Below the pieces are notes generated by a model. The model was given only the letters and a program-made list of their open reading frames with translations. It had not been told where the DNA came from and made no database searches. From NCBI GenBank assembly GCA_964611275.1, contig CAZSZS010000040.1, forward strand, positions 1 to 64,000: DNA of 64,000 nucleotides, given 5' to 3'. Source of the stretch: WJMT01 sp964611275. Its GTDB lineage: Bacteria; Acidobacteriota; Aminicenantia; Aminicenantales; Aminicenantaceae. A program made the translations under genes and the position numbers. Position 1 is the first letter of the stretch. Every line of letters starts with the position of its first letter. This document shows, piece by piece, positions 1-9,147 of the stretch.

Positions 1-101
1 CTTCATACCCTGCGCCTCGCATCTGCTACAATCTCGACTCGTGAATAGCAGGTATTTAATGAATACTTCTGATTATGGGATGTGTTTGATTGATCGATAA
101 T

Positions 102-121
102 AGCCAATGGCTTGTTTTTTT
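102..121 (+). terminator. Weak terminator-like hairpin upstream of the first gene
   Basis: A short perfect stem, AGCC at 102-105 and GGCT at 109-112 around an AAT loop, is followed by a T-rich run. It could end a gene lying left of the window. The stem is only 4 bp, so the call is weak. The rest of 1-149 shows no gene; a TATAAT at 124-129 has no matching -35 element. Confidence 0.25.
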
Positions 122-149
122 ATTATAATCGATTCAGAGGAGAGAATTC

Positions 150-725
150 ATGAAAAAATCATTGGGAGCGAAACCTATCGTCTACCCGGCGCCTGTGCTC
201 ATAGTGGGCTCTTATGACAGCTCCGGGAGGCCGAATCTTATGACTGCGGCATGGGGCGGCATATGCTGTTCTGATCCCCCCAGCATCACCGTCTCTTTAA
301 GGGAAAGTCGGTACACCTTTCAGAGCATAATGGAGAGAAAAGCATTCACCGTGAGTGTCCCCTCAGAAGAACACGCGGCGGAGGCGGATTATGTAGGAAT
401 GGTTTCAGGGAAAGAAGTGGATAAATTTGCTGTTACCGGTCTTACGGCAGAAAAGGCAGAGTTTGTGGATGCGCCCTCTGTCAAAGAATGTCCCGTCATT
501 CTTGAGTGCCGATTGAGCGATACCCATAAAGTGGGCGTGCACACACAGTTTATAGGAACCATTGTGGATGTGAAGGCCGAGGAATCAGTGCTGGGTGAAG
601 ACGGCCTTCCCATGCTTGATAAAGTAAAGCCGCTCATATTTGCTCCTGTGAGCTACGCTTATTATGGAACGGGCCGTTTCATAGGGCCTGCTTTTTCCCT
701 GGGAGACCGGTTCAAAAGAAAGTGA
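150..725 (+). CDS. Flavin reductase-like FMN-binding protein
   Basis: A 191-residue protein of the flavin reductase-like split-barrel family, which binds FMN and usually passes electrons from NAD(P)H or a partner to flavin or to an acceptor. The N-terminal part (KPIVYPAPVLIVGSYD, then PNLMTAAWGG and PSITVSLRESRYT) is the typical FMN-binding face; GTHTQ-like residues appear as GVHTQFIG near residue 130. There is no signal peptide, so it should be cytoplasmic. An AGAGGAG ribosome site sits 7-8 bases before the ATG. The next gene starts 9 bases after the stop, so the two are probably co-transcribed. The true substrate cannot be read from the sequence; the family is broad and often annotated only as flavin reductase. 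Confidence 0.85.
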   Translation: MKKSLGAKPIVYPAPVLIVGSYDSSGRPNLMTAAWGGICCSDPPSITVSLRESRYTFQSIMERKAFTVSVPSEEHAAEADYVGMVSGKEVDKFAVTGLTAEKAEFVDAPSVKECPVILECRLSDTHKVGVHTQFIGTIVDVKAEESVLGEDGLPMLDKVKPLIFAPVSYAYYGTGRFIGPAFSLGDRFKRK

Positions 726-734
726 GGTCTGGTT

Positions 735-1211
735 GTGACGGTCGTTCTCATTGTGATTGGTTTTCTGTTTCTCATCATCGGGATTGTGGGTTGTATCCTT
801 CCCGGAATCGCAGGCCCTCCTTTTAGCTTTCTCGCTTTGATCCTGTTATCCATAGCCAAAAAGTGGGAGCCTTTCAGTGCGGGATTCCTGCTGCTCATGG
901 CAGGCATCACCCTCTTTGTCATGGCCCTGGATTATGTGATGCCTGCGGCCGGTGCCAGGAAGTTCGGCTCATCCAGAGCCGGATTTTGGGGGGCTGTGGT
1001 CGGCATGATCATCGGTCTGATCTATGCCCCTCCTTTCGGAATGATTATCGGAGCCTTTTTGGGTGCGTTTGCAGCCGAATGCTTGGCCGGAAAATCCGGA
1101 TCCGAGGCGTTGAGAGCAGGATGGGGCGTGTTCATAGGCTTTATGGTGAGCATGGTGCTCAAGCTTGCCGCCTCCGGAGTTATGACGTTTTATTTCATCA
1201 AAGCCCTTTAA
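735..1211 (+). CDS. DUF456 family membrane protein
   Basis: A 158-residue, very hydrophobic protein with about four membrane segments (residues 1-20, 25-60, 75-108 and 125-158) rich in Gly and small residues. The pattern GIVGCILPGIAGPPFSFLALIL near the N-terminus and the Gly-rich GAVVGMIIGLIYAPPFGMIIGAFLGAF match DUF456. The molecular function of this family is not known. The start is GTG, 9 bases after the stop of the flavin reductase gene, which suggests translational coupling. About 137 bases without a gene follow; they hold an ATTCATAAAA string but no clear element. Confidence 0.75.
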   Translation: MTVVLIVIGFLFLIIGIVGCILPGIAGPPFSFLALILLSIAKKWEPFSAGFLLLMAGITLFVMALDYVMPAAGARKFGSSRAGFWGAVVGMIIGLIYAPPFGMIIGAFLGAFAAECLAGKSGSEALRAGWGVFIGFMVSMVLKLAASGVMTFYFIKAL

Positions 1212-1348
1212 AATAGGTTATTCATAAAAGATGCTGAGCAGCTTTGCCTTCTCTTGATCCTGAAATTGTGTGATGAAAGAAATCCTGGAAAAAAATCCGG
1301 AGTTGGTATATATCTGACCTAAGAGAAAATAAAAAAAGGAGTCGAAAG

Positions 1349-4231
1349 ATGATCTCAGCCAAAAATATTTCATTCCGTGTTTGTGTCATTTTTTTATGCT
1401 TCGCCTGTGTCCTTCACCTTCAGGCGCAGGGGGAGAAAAAAACGCTCACCATCGACGATGTGTCATTGTGGCGGAGTCATTCTGTGACTCTCTCAGACAA
1501 CGGCGAGTGGTACACGGTGATCTATTCCCTGAACGAGGAGCCTGAAGCGGAAAAGGCGTCAAAGGACGAAAAAAGCGATCGGGACAAAAGGGATATTGAT
1601 CTCTATGGTGACAATTTCCGGACGGATATTCTTTATATCTGTCATGCAAAAACCGGTGTCAAATACCAAATTCCAAAGGGAAACACCCCGAAATTTTCGT
1701 CGGCGTCCGACTGGATCGCCTATCAGATCAAACCCGAATCGGACAAAAAGAATGAAGCGGAGGACAAGGACAAAGGGAAAAGTAAAAAAATCATTGAACT
1801 CAAAAATCTCAAAACGGGGAAAACCCGGCGGTATGAATCGAATGCCGAATACCTGTTCATGGAAGATGCCGGCTTCTTCATCACCAGTGATAAAAACAGT
1901 CTCCTGGTTTATGATCTGGATCACGGCCGGGAACACTATATCGGAAACATCGGTGAGTTTATTATCGAAAAGAACACCGCTTATATCGCCTACACCATCT
2001 CCTCCGAAGACAAACGGGGGAACGGCATCTATCTTTATCATCCCGAAGGGAAAACGACCCGGGCGCTGCAGACCGGAAATTTTATCTATTCCAACCTGTC
2101 CTGGAACAAGGACAAGGACAGTCTGGCTGCTCTGAAATACAATAAGGTGAAGGAAAAAATCGACTTCGAGAACATGAGAATTGTCGTGATTTCCGGAATC
2201 GATTCCGAAAATCCCGATTCGTCGGAATACAAGGTGAAGGAGATCGATGGAATGCCGGACAACATGGGCCCCGCCGTAAAATTCGCCAATTATGCCAATA
2301 AAATAACCTGGAGCCGTGATGGGGCGCGTCTTTTTATCAAAATCAGAGATTATGAGCCCCTCGATGCCAAGGAAGAAAAGAAAGATGAAGAAAGCGAAGA
2401 GGAACCGACGGTTGATGTCTGGCACTGGAAGGATAAAAAGCTTCTCTCCCAGCGAATGATTGAAGAGGAGAGAAATAAGAATGTCGTGTATGATGCGGTC
2501 TTTTTTCTCAAGTCCGGCAAACTCGTCCGCCTGACCGACAAAACGATGCAGCGGCTGCTTATCAGCCCCGGGACCGACACGTGGGCCGTCGGAACGGACA
2601 ACCGGGATTATGTTTCAGACTGGGATGTCAGAAAATACGACTTGTACCGGATCAACCTCAAAACGGGCGAAAAAAAGCTCATTGAAAGAAAATACGATGG
2701 AAGCGTGGACCTATCCCCCGACGGGGAAAGCCTGATCCTGTGGAAGGATGGACATTACTGGTATTATGGTTTTGCGGAGGACAAACGGATCAACATCACG
2801 TCGGGTTTGGATGTGTCTTTTGTCAACAAGGAATACGACCGCTACGGCTACAGCCCGTCCTATGGTCTTGTGGGGTGGGTCAAGGATCAAAAGGCCGTCA
2901 TCGTGAATCACAAGCATGACCTGTGGCTGCTCCCCCTCGACGGAAGTCCCGGGGCGAAAAATATGACGGAATCCGTCACCTCAAAGCATTCCGTTCGGTT
3001 CCGGTTTGATGATTTGAGTTTTAGAAGAGAAACAGAGATCGAGGAGCGGTATATCGATCTCTCCTCCCCCGTCATTTTATCCGCTTTCAACACTATGAAC
3101 AAATACGCCGGGTATTTCCGGTTGGAGAATGGCGCGTTAAAGGAACTCATCTACGAGCCGGCGTCCTTCTCCGGTTCAAGATGGCGGAGCGGGTTGATTC
3201 GATCAAAAAAATCAGATGCCCTCATCTTCATGATGGGGGATTACCGGAACTTCCCCGAGGCGTATCTGAGCCGTACCGATTTCTCGGAACGAAAAAAAAT
3301 CACGACCACCAATCCGCAGCAGGACCAGTATAAGTGGGGGCGCCGTATCCTGATCGATTACACCAACGACGACGGAGTCCCGCTGCAGGGGGTGCTGAGT
3401 ATTCCTGATGGTTATCAAAAGGGACGGAAACTCCCGATGATTGTGTATTCCTACGAAAAAATGTCACAAACCCTGTACAATTACGCCGCCCCACGACTGT
3501 CGGGTTCCAGCATCTGTGAGATGATGTATGTTTCCGACGGTTATCTTGTCCTTCGCCCTGATATTCATTTTAATGTCGGGACACCTCACTCGGATATGCA
3601 CAAGTGCATTGACGCCGCCATCGAGAAGGTCATGGAACTGGGATATGTGGATGAAAAACGCATCGGATATGAGGGATTCAGCTTTGGAGGCCACTGCGGT
3701 ATGTTTATTTCGACCCAGGATAATAAGTTTGCTGCCATCGCCGCGGGGGCGGGGGTCAGCAACTTGGTTCAGGGATTCAACATTGATATTGTAGGGGACG
3801 GCAGCAATGAACAGGATTACTACATGACCGGACAGGGACGACTGGCAAACGATCCCGTCAGCGACACCGGGATGTTCCTCTCGGAATCCGCGGTTTTTAA
3901 CGCCGGAAACATGAATACACCGCTGCTGCTGTTTCACGGGAGCGTGGACACCGTCGTGCAGTGGGAACATTCCTTTGGTTTCTACAGCATCCTGCGTTAT
4001 CTGAAAAAGCCGGTCGTCTTTTTGTCCTATCGCGGCGAGGGCCATGGCCTGAGAAAAAAGAGCAACCGCCTGGATATCCAGAAACGGTTGAAGGAATATT
4101 TCGACCACTATCTGAAGGGCCGGGATGCTGGAAAATGGATAACCGACGGACTGCCTTATTCGCTGAAAAAGAAATCAGATAAAAATGGCGACAAAGACAA
4201 AGACAGGCCGAAACTCCCGGTGTGGAAATAG
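1349..4231 (+). CDS. Secreted S9 family peptidase (prolyl oligopeptidase-like)
   Basis: A 960-residue exported serine peptidase. Residues 1-27 form a signal peptide ending in LQAQG. The middle (about 40-640) has the repeat-poor, Asp/Lys-rich look of a degenerate beta-propeller that gates the active site. The C-terminal alpha/beta-hydrolase domain carries the S9 triad: Ser778 in GFSFGGH, Asp867 in HGSVDTVV and His899 in EGHGL. The family cuts short peptides, often after Pro or at acyl-peptides, and here probably acts in the periplasm or outside the cell. An AAAAGGAG ribosome site precedes the ATG. The protein is longer than classic prolyl oligopeptidases (about 700 residues) because of charged insertions near residues 65-130 and 340-350. 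It stands alone, with no transporter beside it. The exact peptide specificity is not visible. Confidence 0.88.
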   Translation: MISAKNISFRVCVIFLCFACVLHLQAQGEKKTLTIDDVSLWRSHSVTLSDNGEWYTVIYSLNEEPEAEKASKDEKSDRDKRDIDLYGDNFRTDILYICHAKTGVKYQIPKGNTPKFSSASDWIAYQIKPESDKKNEAEDKDKGKSKKIIELKNLKTGKTRRYESNAEYLFMEDAGFFITSDKNSLLVYDLDHGREHYIGNIGEFIIEKNTAYIAYTISSEDKRGNGIYLYHPEGKTTRALQTGNFIYSNLSWNKDKDSLAALKYNKVKEKIDFENMRIVVISGIDSENPDSSEYKVKEIDGMPDNMGPAVKFANYANKITWSRDGARLFIKIRDYEPLDAKEEKKDEESEEEPTVDVWHWKDKKLLSQRMIEEERNKNVVYDAVFFLKSGKLVRLTDKTMQRLLISPGTDTWAVGTDNRDYVSDWDVRKYDLYRINLKTGEKKLIERKYDGSVDLSPDGESLILWKDGHYWYYGFAEDKRINITSGLDVSFVNKEYDRYGYSPSYGLVGWVKDQKAVIVNHKHDLWLLPLDGSPGAKNMTESVTSKHSVRFRFDDLSFRRETEIEERYIDLSSPVILSAFNTMNKYAGYFRLENGALKELIYEPASFSGSRWRSGLIRSKKSDALIFMMGDYRNFPEAYLSRTDFSERKKITTTNPQQDQYKWGRRILIDYTNDDGVPLQGVLSIPDGYQKGRKLPMIVYSYEKMSQTLYNYAAPRLSGSSICEMMYVSDGYLVLRPDIHFNVGTPHSDMHKCIDAAIEKVMELGYVDEKRIGYEGFSFGGHCGMFISTQDNKFAAIAAGAGVSNLVQGFNIDIVGDGSNEQDYYMTGQGRLANDPVSDTGMFLSESAVFNAGNMNTPLLLFHGSVDTVVQWEHSFGFYSILRYLKKPVVFLSYRGEGHGLRKKSNRLDIQKRLKEYFDHYLKGRDAGKWITDGLPYSLKKKSDKNGDKDKDRPKLPVWK

Positions 4232-4278
4232 CCGCCTGATCCAACAATAACAGACGGGGACATCCTATAATTTTTTTC

Positions 4279-4307
4279 TTGACAAAGCTTTGCTTTGGGA
4301 TTATCTT
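4279..4307 (+). promoter_or_regulatory. Promoter of the lexA-dinB-dnaE cassette
   Basis: TTGACA at 4279-4284 and TATCTT at 4302-4307 are separated by 17 bp. Transcription would begin near 4314, before the ATG at 4328. This argues against the TTG at 4295 as start, because it would lie inside the promoter. Confidence 0.55.
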
Positions 4308-4317
4308 ATCTAATACA

Positions 4318-4337
4318 GGTGAACAAAATGGTGAACA
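4318..4337 (+). promoter_or_regulatory. Direct repeat spanning the lexA start: candidate LexA operator
   Basis: The 8-mer GGTGAACA occurs at 4318-4325 and again at 4330-4337, so the repeat period is 12 bp and it straddles the start codon. Direct-repeat LexA boxes with GAAC/GTTC half-sites are known in alphaproteobacteria (7-bp spacing); here the GAAC units are 8 bp apart. The location just after the promoter fits autorepression, but the motif is not proven. Confidence 0.35.
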
Positions 4338-4942
4338 GACAAAGGCTGGAATTGACCGAAAGGCAAAAAAAGGTTCTGCAGGCAGTGGAGGATTTCATCC
4401 GGAAGCACGGCTATGCGCCTACCATACGGCGGCTGGCCGGGATACTCGGCATTCAAAGCCCCTCCGCCGTGTTCAAGCATATCTCCAGTATAGAGAAAAA
4501 GGGTTATCTGAGAAAAGAGGGAGGGGAGCTCAAGCTCGCGGGAGCCTCTTCTTTGGAGCCTCATGTCCAGGTGCCTTTGGTCGGCCTGGTCCCTGCCGGA
4601 GATCCCAGGGAGGTCTTTGACAGCAGGGAAGAGGCCGTGGATGTTCCCGAGTGGATGCTGGGGCGCAAGAAGGGAAATGTTTTCTGTGTTCTTGTCGAAG
4701 GGAAAAGCATGGTGGATGCTTATATAGACGACGGGGACAGGGTTCTTTTGGAGAGGACCCATACGGCTCATTCAGGAGAGATGGTGGTGGCCTTTCTCGA
4801 TGACGGTTCCATAACGTTAAAGAGACTAAAGATCGATAACGGGAATATTTTTCTGGTCCCTGAGAATCCTGAGTTCAAACCCATACAGGTCTCAGAACTG
4901 AAAATAATCGGGCGGGTTATCGGAGTCCTGCGGAAGTACTGA
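4328..4942 (+). CDS. lexA: LexA SOS repressor
   Basis: A 204-residue SOS repressor with autoprotease. Residues 1-65 form the winged helix-turn-helix DNA-binding domain (LTERQKKVLQAVEDFI, then HGYAPTIRRLAG). The C-terminal S24 domain has the cleavage bond Ala90-Gly91 in LVPAGDP and the catalytic pair Ser127 (EGKSMVD) and Lys165 (ITLKRLK), so RecA-stimulated self-cleavage should work. I chose ATG 4328 because AGGTG lies 7 bases upstream and because the alternative TTG at 4295 falls inside the promoter. The gene leads a cassette with the polymerase IV gene 46 bases downstream and a dnaE-type polymerase gene after that, so LexA probably represses its own operon. Confidence 0.93.
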   Translation: MVNRQRLELTERQKKVLQAVEDFIRKHGYAPTIRRLAGILGIQSPSAVFKHISSIEKKGYLRKEGGELKLAGASSLEPHVQVPLVGLVPAGDPREVFDSREEAVDVPEWMLGRKKGNVFCVLVEGKSMVDAYIDDGDRVLLERTHTAHSGEMVVAFLDDGSITLKRLKIDNGNIFLVPENPEFKPIQVSELKIIGRVIGVLRKY

Positions 4943-4988
4943 CCCGGTCGGCCCGGCTTTCCGAGTTTAAAAATAAGGAGCGATAGAA

Positions 4989-6212
4989 TTGAGAAGACGG
5001 TGTATTGTCCATATTGATATTGATGCTTTCTTTGCCTCTGTGGAAAAGCTTCTGGACCCCTCTCTTGAGGGAAAACCTGTTATCGTGGGCGGACTTCCTC
5101 ATGAAAGAGGCGTTGCGTCCACAGCTTCCTATGAGGCCAGAAAGTACGGGGTGCATTCGGGCATGCCGCTGCAAAAGGCTTATCAGCTCTGCCCTAACGG
5201 CATATTTATAAGGGGCGACCACCGGGTCTATACGGCTTTTTCCAGGAATTTCCGTCGGATCCTTTCGCGGTACACTCCGGATATGGAGATGGCTTCCCTG
5301 GATGAGGCTTATCTGGACCTCAGCCGCTGTGGCGCGCTTTATTCCTCATTCTCAAGAACGGTCGCTCAGATAAAGCAGACCGTGGAGAAAAAATTAAGAC
5401 TCTCTGTGTCCGTGGGCGTAGGGCCTAACAAGACTATAGCCAAGCTGGCAACCAACAGAGCCAAACCCGGGGGGCTGGTGGAAGTAAAACCGGGCTGCGA
5501 GGAGTCCTTTCTTAAGGAGCTTCCCATAGAGGCTCTTCCGGGAATCGGCTTCAAAGCCCGGGCTGAACTTGATATGCTCAACATACGGAAGATCAAAGAC
5601 CTCTGGGGGCTGCCCAGGGAGGCTCTGAGGACACTTTTCGGATTAAGGGGAGAGGAGATCCGTCTTCAATCCCATGGTATTGACGACCGGCCTCTGGAGT
5701 CATCCGGAGAGCAGAAATCGATTTCGCGTGAGACCACATTTCTCAAGGATATATGGGAGAGGCGGCTCCTTCTGGCTCACCTGGCCTATCTTTGTGACCG
5801 TTTGAGTTTGGCTCTGAGAAAAGACCGTTGCTTCAGCCATATCATAGAGGTCAAGGTCAGGTGGTCTGATTTCAAGACCGAAGTCCGCCGCAGGCTTCTG
5901 GTGAATCCGGTCCAGGAAATGGATGATATCTACCGGATAGCCCGGGAGCTGTTTTTAGAGCTTTTTAAGGGAGCTCGTTTGTCACTCCGTCTGGTGGGAG
6001 TCAAGTCTTCTGACCTGGTCAGAAGCCGGACCCTTTCGCTTTTTGAGCCTCACTCTCTCCATAAAGAACGTCTGGGCACGGCTGTTTTCGAAGTGAGAGA
6101 GAAATACGGGTTTGGCTCCCTTCTTACCGCCAGGGAGAAGATGCTGGACGATGTGTACGGCTTCACAAAGAAGCGCGGTTTTATACTGAAAACAGCTTCT
6201 CTCACCAAATAG
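4989..6212 (+). CDS. dinB: DNA polymerase IV (Y-family translesion polymerase)
   Basis: A 407-residue Y-family polymerase that copies past damaged template bases at low fidelity. The palm motifs are intact: HIDIDAFFASVE at residues 8-19 with the first metal Asp, YGVHSGMP, and SLDEAYLD with the second Asp-Glu pair. This makes it an active DinB type rather than the inactive ImuB type. A TLSLF segment at residues 348-352 resembles the beta-clamp-binding pentapeptide. The start is TTG with AAGGAG 8 bases before it. It lies between lexA and a dnaE-like gene, which points to an SOS-induced mutagenesis operon; no imuA or recA-like gene is present in the cassette. Confidence 0.92.
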   Translation: MRRRCIVHIDIDAFFASVEKLLDPSLEGKPVIVGGLPHERGVASTASYEARKYGVHSGMPLQKAYQLCPNGIFIRGDHRVYTAFSRNFRRILSRYTPDMEMASLDEAYLDLSRCGALYSSFSRTVAQIKQTVEKKLRLSVSVGVGPNKTIAKLATNRAKPGGLVEVKPGCEESFLKELPIEALPGIGFKARAELDMLNIRKIKDLWGLPREALRTLFGLRGEEIRLQSHGIDDRPLESSGEQKSISRETTFLKDIWERRLLLAHLAYLCDRLSLALRKDRCFSHIIEVKVRWSDFKTEVRRRLLVNPVQEMDDIYRIARELFLELFKGARLSLRLVGVKSSDLVRSRTLSLFEPHSLHKERLGTAVFEVREKYGFGSLLTAREKMLDDVYGFTKKRGFILKTASLTK

Positions 6213-6271
6213 CCTCTGGCTTTTGTCATTTTTAACGGAACAGGTCATGGTTTTTGGAGGTCAATGAGAAA

Positions 6272-9079
6272 GTGATGTTTGTTCCCCTGCGGGTTCACTC
6301 CGTGTACAGCAAAGGCAAAGGGAGTGTGCTTCCGGATGAGCTGGCTTTCTGGGCAAAAGACAGGGGAATGGCTGCGGCATGTCTTTCAGATAGGGAGGTT
6401 TTTTACGCATGGGGACGCTGGAAGGAAGCAGCCCGCAGAAACAAAATAGTCCCTTTGTACGGCTGTGAATTGACCGTCCAAAAGAGAAAGCTTCTGTTTG
6501 TGGTTAAAAACCGGACCGGATACTGGAACCTGATGGAGATCTTTAACAGCAGGGAGATAAAACAGGTCCGGGGTCTTGTGGTGGTCTATATCCCCCAGGC
6601 GGGGGAGAGTGAGTTTCCGGAGGGGCTCAAAGCCGCGGCTGGTCCGGATTTCTACCTGGGAGCGGATTTTCAAAACTTTGAAAAGGTAGTGCACTGGGCC
6701 GGGGTGTACTCTCTGCCCGGGGTTTGGGCCAATCCCCTGAAGTTTATTGGAAATCCGAAAAGGCTTATCCTTACTCACTCTATCCATGAAAAACGGCCTT
6801 TCCCTCCGGAATGGACAAAATGGAAGTCCCGGATGAAGTTTTTCGGCCCGCTCCAGCAGGAATTGGCACTGAAAAAGTTTGGCAGCAAAGTCAGTGAGTT
6901 TTTTAGAAGGACTCTTGAAGTGGCTGAAAAGTGCTCTTTCACTCTGGAAAACATCGTTCCCGGACTGCCTGAAGGCCTTTTCCCAGAGTCGTTCAGGGAT
7001 ATGGTCATGAAAACAATGCAGCAGAAGAAATCCCTGAGCTGGAGAGAGAGGCAGCGGGCGCGGATAGAGCTGCAGGCGGTTGAAAAAACAGGATTCGGTC
7101 CTTATTTCCAGGTGGTCCATGATGTGGTGCGTTTTGCACGGCGGGAGGGGATCCTTTATAATCTCAAAGGCTCCGGGGCCTCTTCTTTTCTGGCCTATCT
7201 TCTGGGGATCTCCCATATCAATCCGGTTGATTTTGACCTTTATTTTGCCCGGTTTTTAAACCAGGGCCGGAAGGACCCTCCGGATTTTGACCTGGACTTT
7301 GATTCCAGATACAGAGACCGGGTGCTGGAGTATGTTCTGGAGAATTACGGAAAGGGAAAAACTGGGGCGGCTTTTGTGTGCAGCCTCAAAAACTACCGGG
7401 CCCGTTCCGCTGTTTATGAAACGGCGCGGGCATTTGGCCTGCCTCCGGCAGAGTCGAGGGCGCTCAGCAAGAAGGTCCCCTATTTTGTGGAGCCTGATTA
7501 TCTGAAAAAGCATCACCCTCCGCCCGGCTGTAAGGAGATCTGGAGGGCTGCCTCGGAATTGACTTCGGTCTACGGTGAAAGTTCTCTTCATGTGGGAGGT
7601 GTTCTTTTGACACCCCCGCCGGTCAGCCGGTATCTTCCTCTGGAAAAATCAGCAAAAGGCCTCATCATGTGTCATTTTGACCGGGATGCGGTGGAAGATT
7701 TGAAGCTCATTAAGCTGGACCTTCTTTCCGTACGAGGGCTGGCCGCGATTTCCGGGACGAAAAATGAGCTGAACATAAAGGATATTCCATGGAATGACAA
7801 AAAGAGCTTTCTCCTTCTCTCCCGCGCACAGACCATAGGATGCTTTCAGGTCGAGAGTCCGGCCATGATGAATCTGCTTTCCCGAATGAAGCCGGATGAT
7901 ATCTACGGGCTGACCCAGGCTTTAGCGTTGATCCGGCCGGGGCCGACGCAAAGCGGGACAAAAAAGGCCGTGCTCCAGGCGCGTGAGGGCAGGTCATCTG
8001 CCAATGACCCGTTTTTCTCCGGAATCATTCCTGAGACCGGAGGGCTTCTCCTTTATGAAGAGCAGGTCATGCAGGTGGCTGAGAGAGTCGCCGGCATGAG
8101 TTCAGAAGAGGGAGACACACTGCGCAGGGAACTGAAAAAGAAATCGCCCTGTCCCGCCTTGAAAGATAAGTTTTTTCAAGGAGCGCAAAAGCGAGGATAC
8201 ACACGCACCGAGATAACAAAGATATGGAATCATATGGAGCAATTTTCTTCCTACTCTTTTAATAAAGCTCATAGTGCCTCCTATGCGTGCATGGCTTATC
8301 AGTCCGTTTATTTAAAAGCCCATCATCCTCTGCCGTATCTCAAAGCTGTTTTGAATGCCGGCGGAGGTTATTACAGCCTCCCGGTCTATATAGAGGAAGC
8401 CAAAAGGCTTGGGATCAAGGTTCTGCCCCCGGATGTCGCACACAGTGATTATGACTTCGAAGAGGAGGGCTCCTGCATAAGGGTGGGGCTTTTGTCCATA
8501 AAGCGCCTTAAGACCAGCACGGCCAAAAAGATAATAGAAGAACGCCGAAAAGGCCCTTACCGCTCTCTGGATGATTTTCTTGCCAGGGTTTCTGTGACCA
8601 GGGCGGAGCTTTTCTCTCTGGTCAAGTCAGGGGCTTTGGACCCGTTGGAGCCCCGAAGGGCAGAGCAGGTCCTGAATGGTTATAAAGGCAGCGGAGGAAC
8701 AGAAAAGATTCCCGAGATGGAAAAGGCACGGAAAGAGAAGATGCTGATTGACTCTCTGGGGTTTGATCCCACAGGAGATGCTCTCAATCTTTTTAACGCG
8801 AAAAGGCCGGCTCTGCGGATCAAAGACCTGGAATACAGGGCCGGACAGATCGTGGAGCTTATGGTCCGGGTTATGGACGCGCGCAGGAAAAAGGTCAGGC
8901 AGGGGGAAACGTATTTCTTTCTTTTTTCAGACGAAACAGGCATGATCGAAGGAGCAGGCACAAAGAAATGTGTTCCTTTTGGTTCGCCGCCGGCCTGTTA
9001 TGTGCGGGGCAGGATCCGCAGGAGCGAGAACGGGCGCGTCAAGATTTTCAACTGTGCTTTTCTCTCTTTGCACGAGTGA
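6272..9079 (+). CDS. dnaE2: DnaE-type DNA polymerase III alpha subunit, short error-prone (DnaE2-like) form
   Basis: A C-family polymerase of about 935 residues, shorter than replicative DnaE (about 1100-1200). It has an N-terminal PHP domain, polymerase core, tandem HhH region and a C-terminal OB fold. The catalytic carboxylates are present: PPDFDLDFD around residue 340 and KLDLLSVRGL around 485; SGASSFLAYLLGISHINP is the usual core signature. The PHP domain looks degraded, because the first metal-binding HxH is LRVHS, with Arg in place of the first His. I set the start at GTG 6272, with GGAGG 11 bases upstream; the TTG at 6254 would put that ribosome site inside the gene. Co-transcription with lexA and dinB suggests DNA-damage-induced mutagenesis. 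Calling it dnaE2 rather than a second dnaE1 rests on size and context. Confidence 0.85.
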   Translation: MMFVPLRVHSVYSKGKGSVLPDELAFWAKDRGMAAACLSDREVFYAWGRWKEAARRNKIVPLYGCELTVQKRKLLFVVKNRTGYWNLMEIFNSREIKQVRGLVVVYIPQAGESEFPEGLKAAAGPDFYLGADFQNFEKVVHWAGVYSLPGVWANPLKFIGNPKRLILTHSIHEKRPFPPEWTKWKSRMKFFGPLQQELALKKFGSKVSEFFRRTLEVAEKCSFTLENIVPGLPEGLFPESFRDMVMKTMQQKKSLSWRERQRARIELQAVEKTGFGPYFQVVHDVVRFARREGILYNLKGSGASSFLAYLLGISHINPVDFDLYFARFLNQGRKDPPDFDLDFDSRYRDRVLEYVLENYGKGKTGAAFVCSLKNYRARSAVYETARAFGLPPAESRALSKKVPYFVEPDYLKKHHPPPGCKEIWRAASELTSVYGESSLHVGGVLLTPPPVSRYLPLEKSAKGLIMCHFDRDAVEDLKLIKLDLLSVRGLAAISGTKNELNIKDIPWNDKKSFLLLSRAQTIGCFQVESPAMMNLLSRMKPDDIYGLTQALALIRPGPTQSGTKKAVLQAREGRSSANDPFFSGIIPETGGLLLYEEQVMQVAERVAGMSSEEGDTLRRELKKKSPCPALKDKFFQGAQKRGYTRTEITKIWNHMEQFSSYSFNKAHSASYACMAYQSVYLKAHHPLPYLKAVLNAGGGYYSLPVYIEEAKRLGIKVLPPDVAHSDYDFEEEGSCIRVGLLSIKRLKTSTAKKIIEERRKGPYRSLDDFLARVSVTRAELFSLVKSGALDPLEPRRAEQVLNGYKGSGGTEKIPEMEKARKEKMLIDSLGFDPTGDALNLFNAKRPALRIKDLEYRAGQIVELMVRVMDARRKKVRQGETYFFLFSDETGMIEGAGTKKCVPFGSPPACYVRGRIRRSENGRVKIFNCAFLSLHE

Positions 9080-9147
9080 TCTGGATCATTCCGGTCCTTT
9101 ATTTTTTGCCTGTACCTTGTGTGGTTTTATTGGGATTCACTCCCGCT

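Noticed and set aside
1216..1240. ATTCATAAAA string between DUF456 and the S9 gene as a repeat copy
   Set aside because: Only about 10 bases match the core and the TGGCGATG part is absent; chance is likely in AT-rich spacer.
1559..2425. Long antisense open frame (288 codons) in the S9 peptidase gene
   Set aside because: It lies opposite a well-supported gene with catalytic residues, has no ribosome site or family match, and arises from codon bias of the sense gene.
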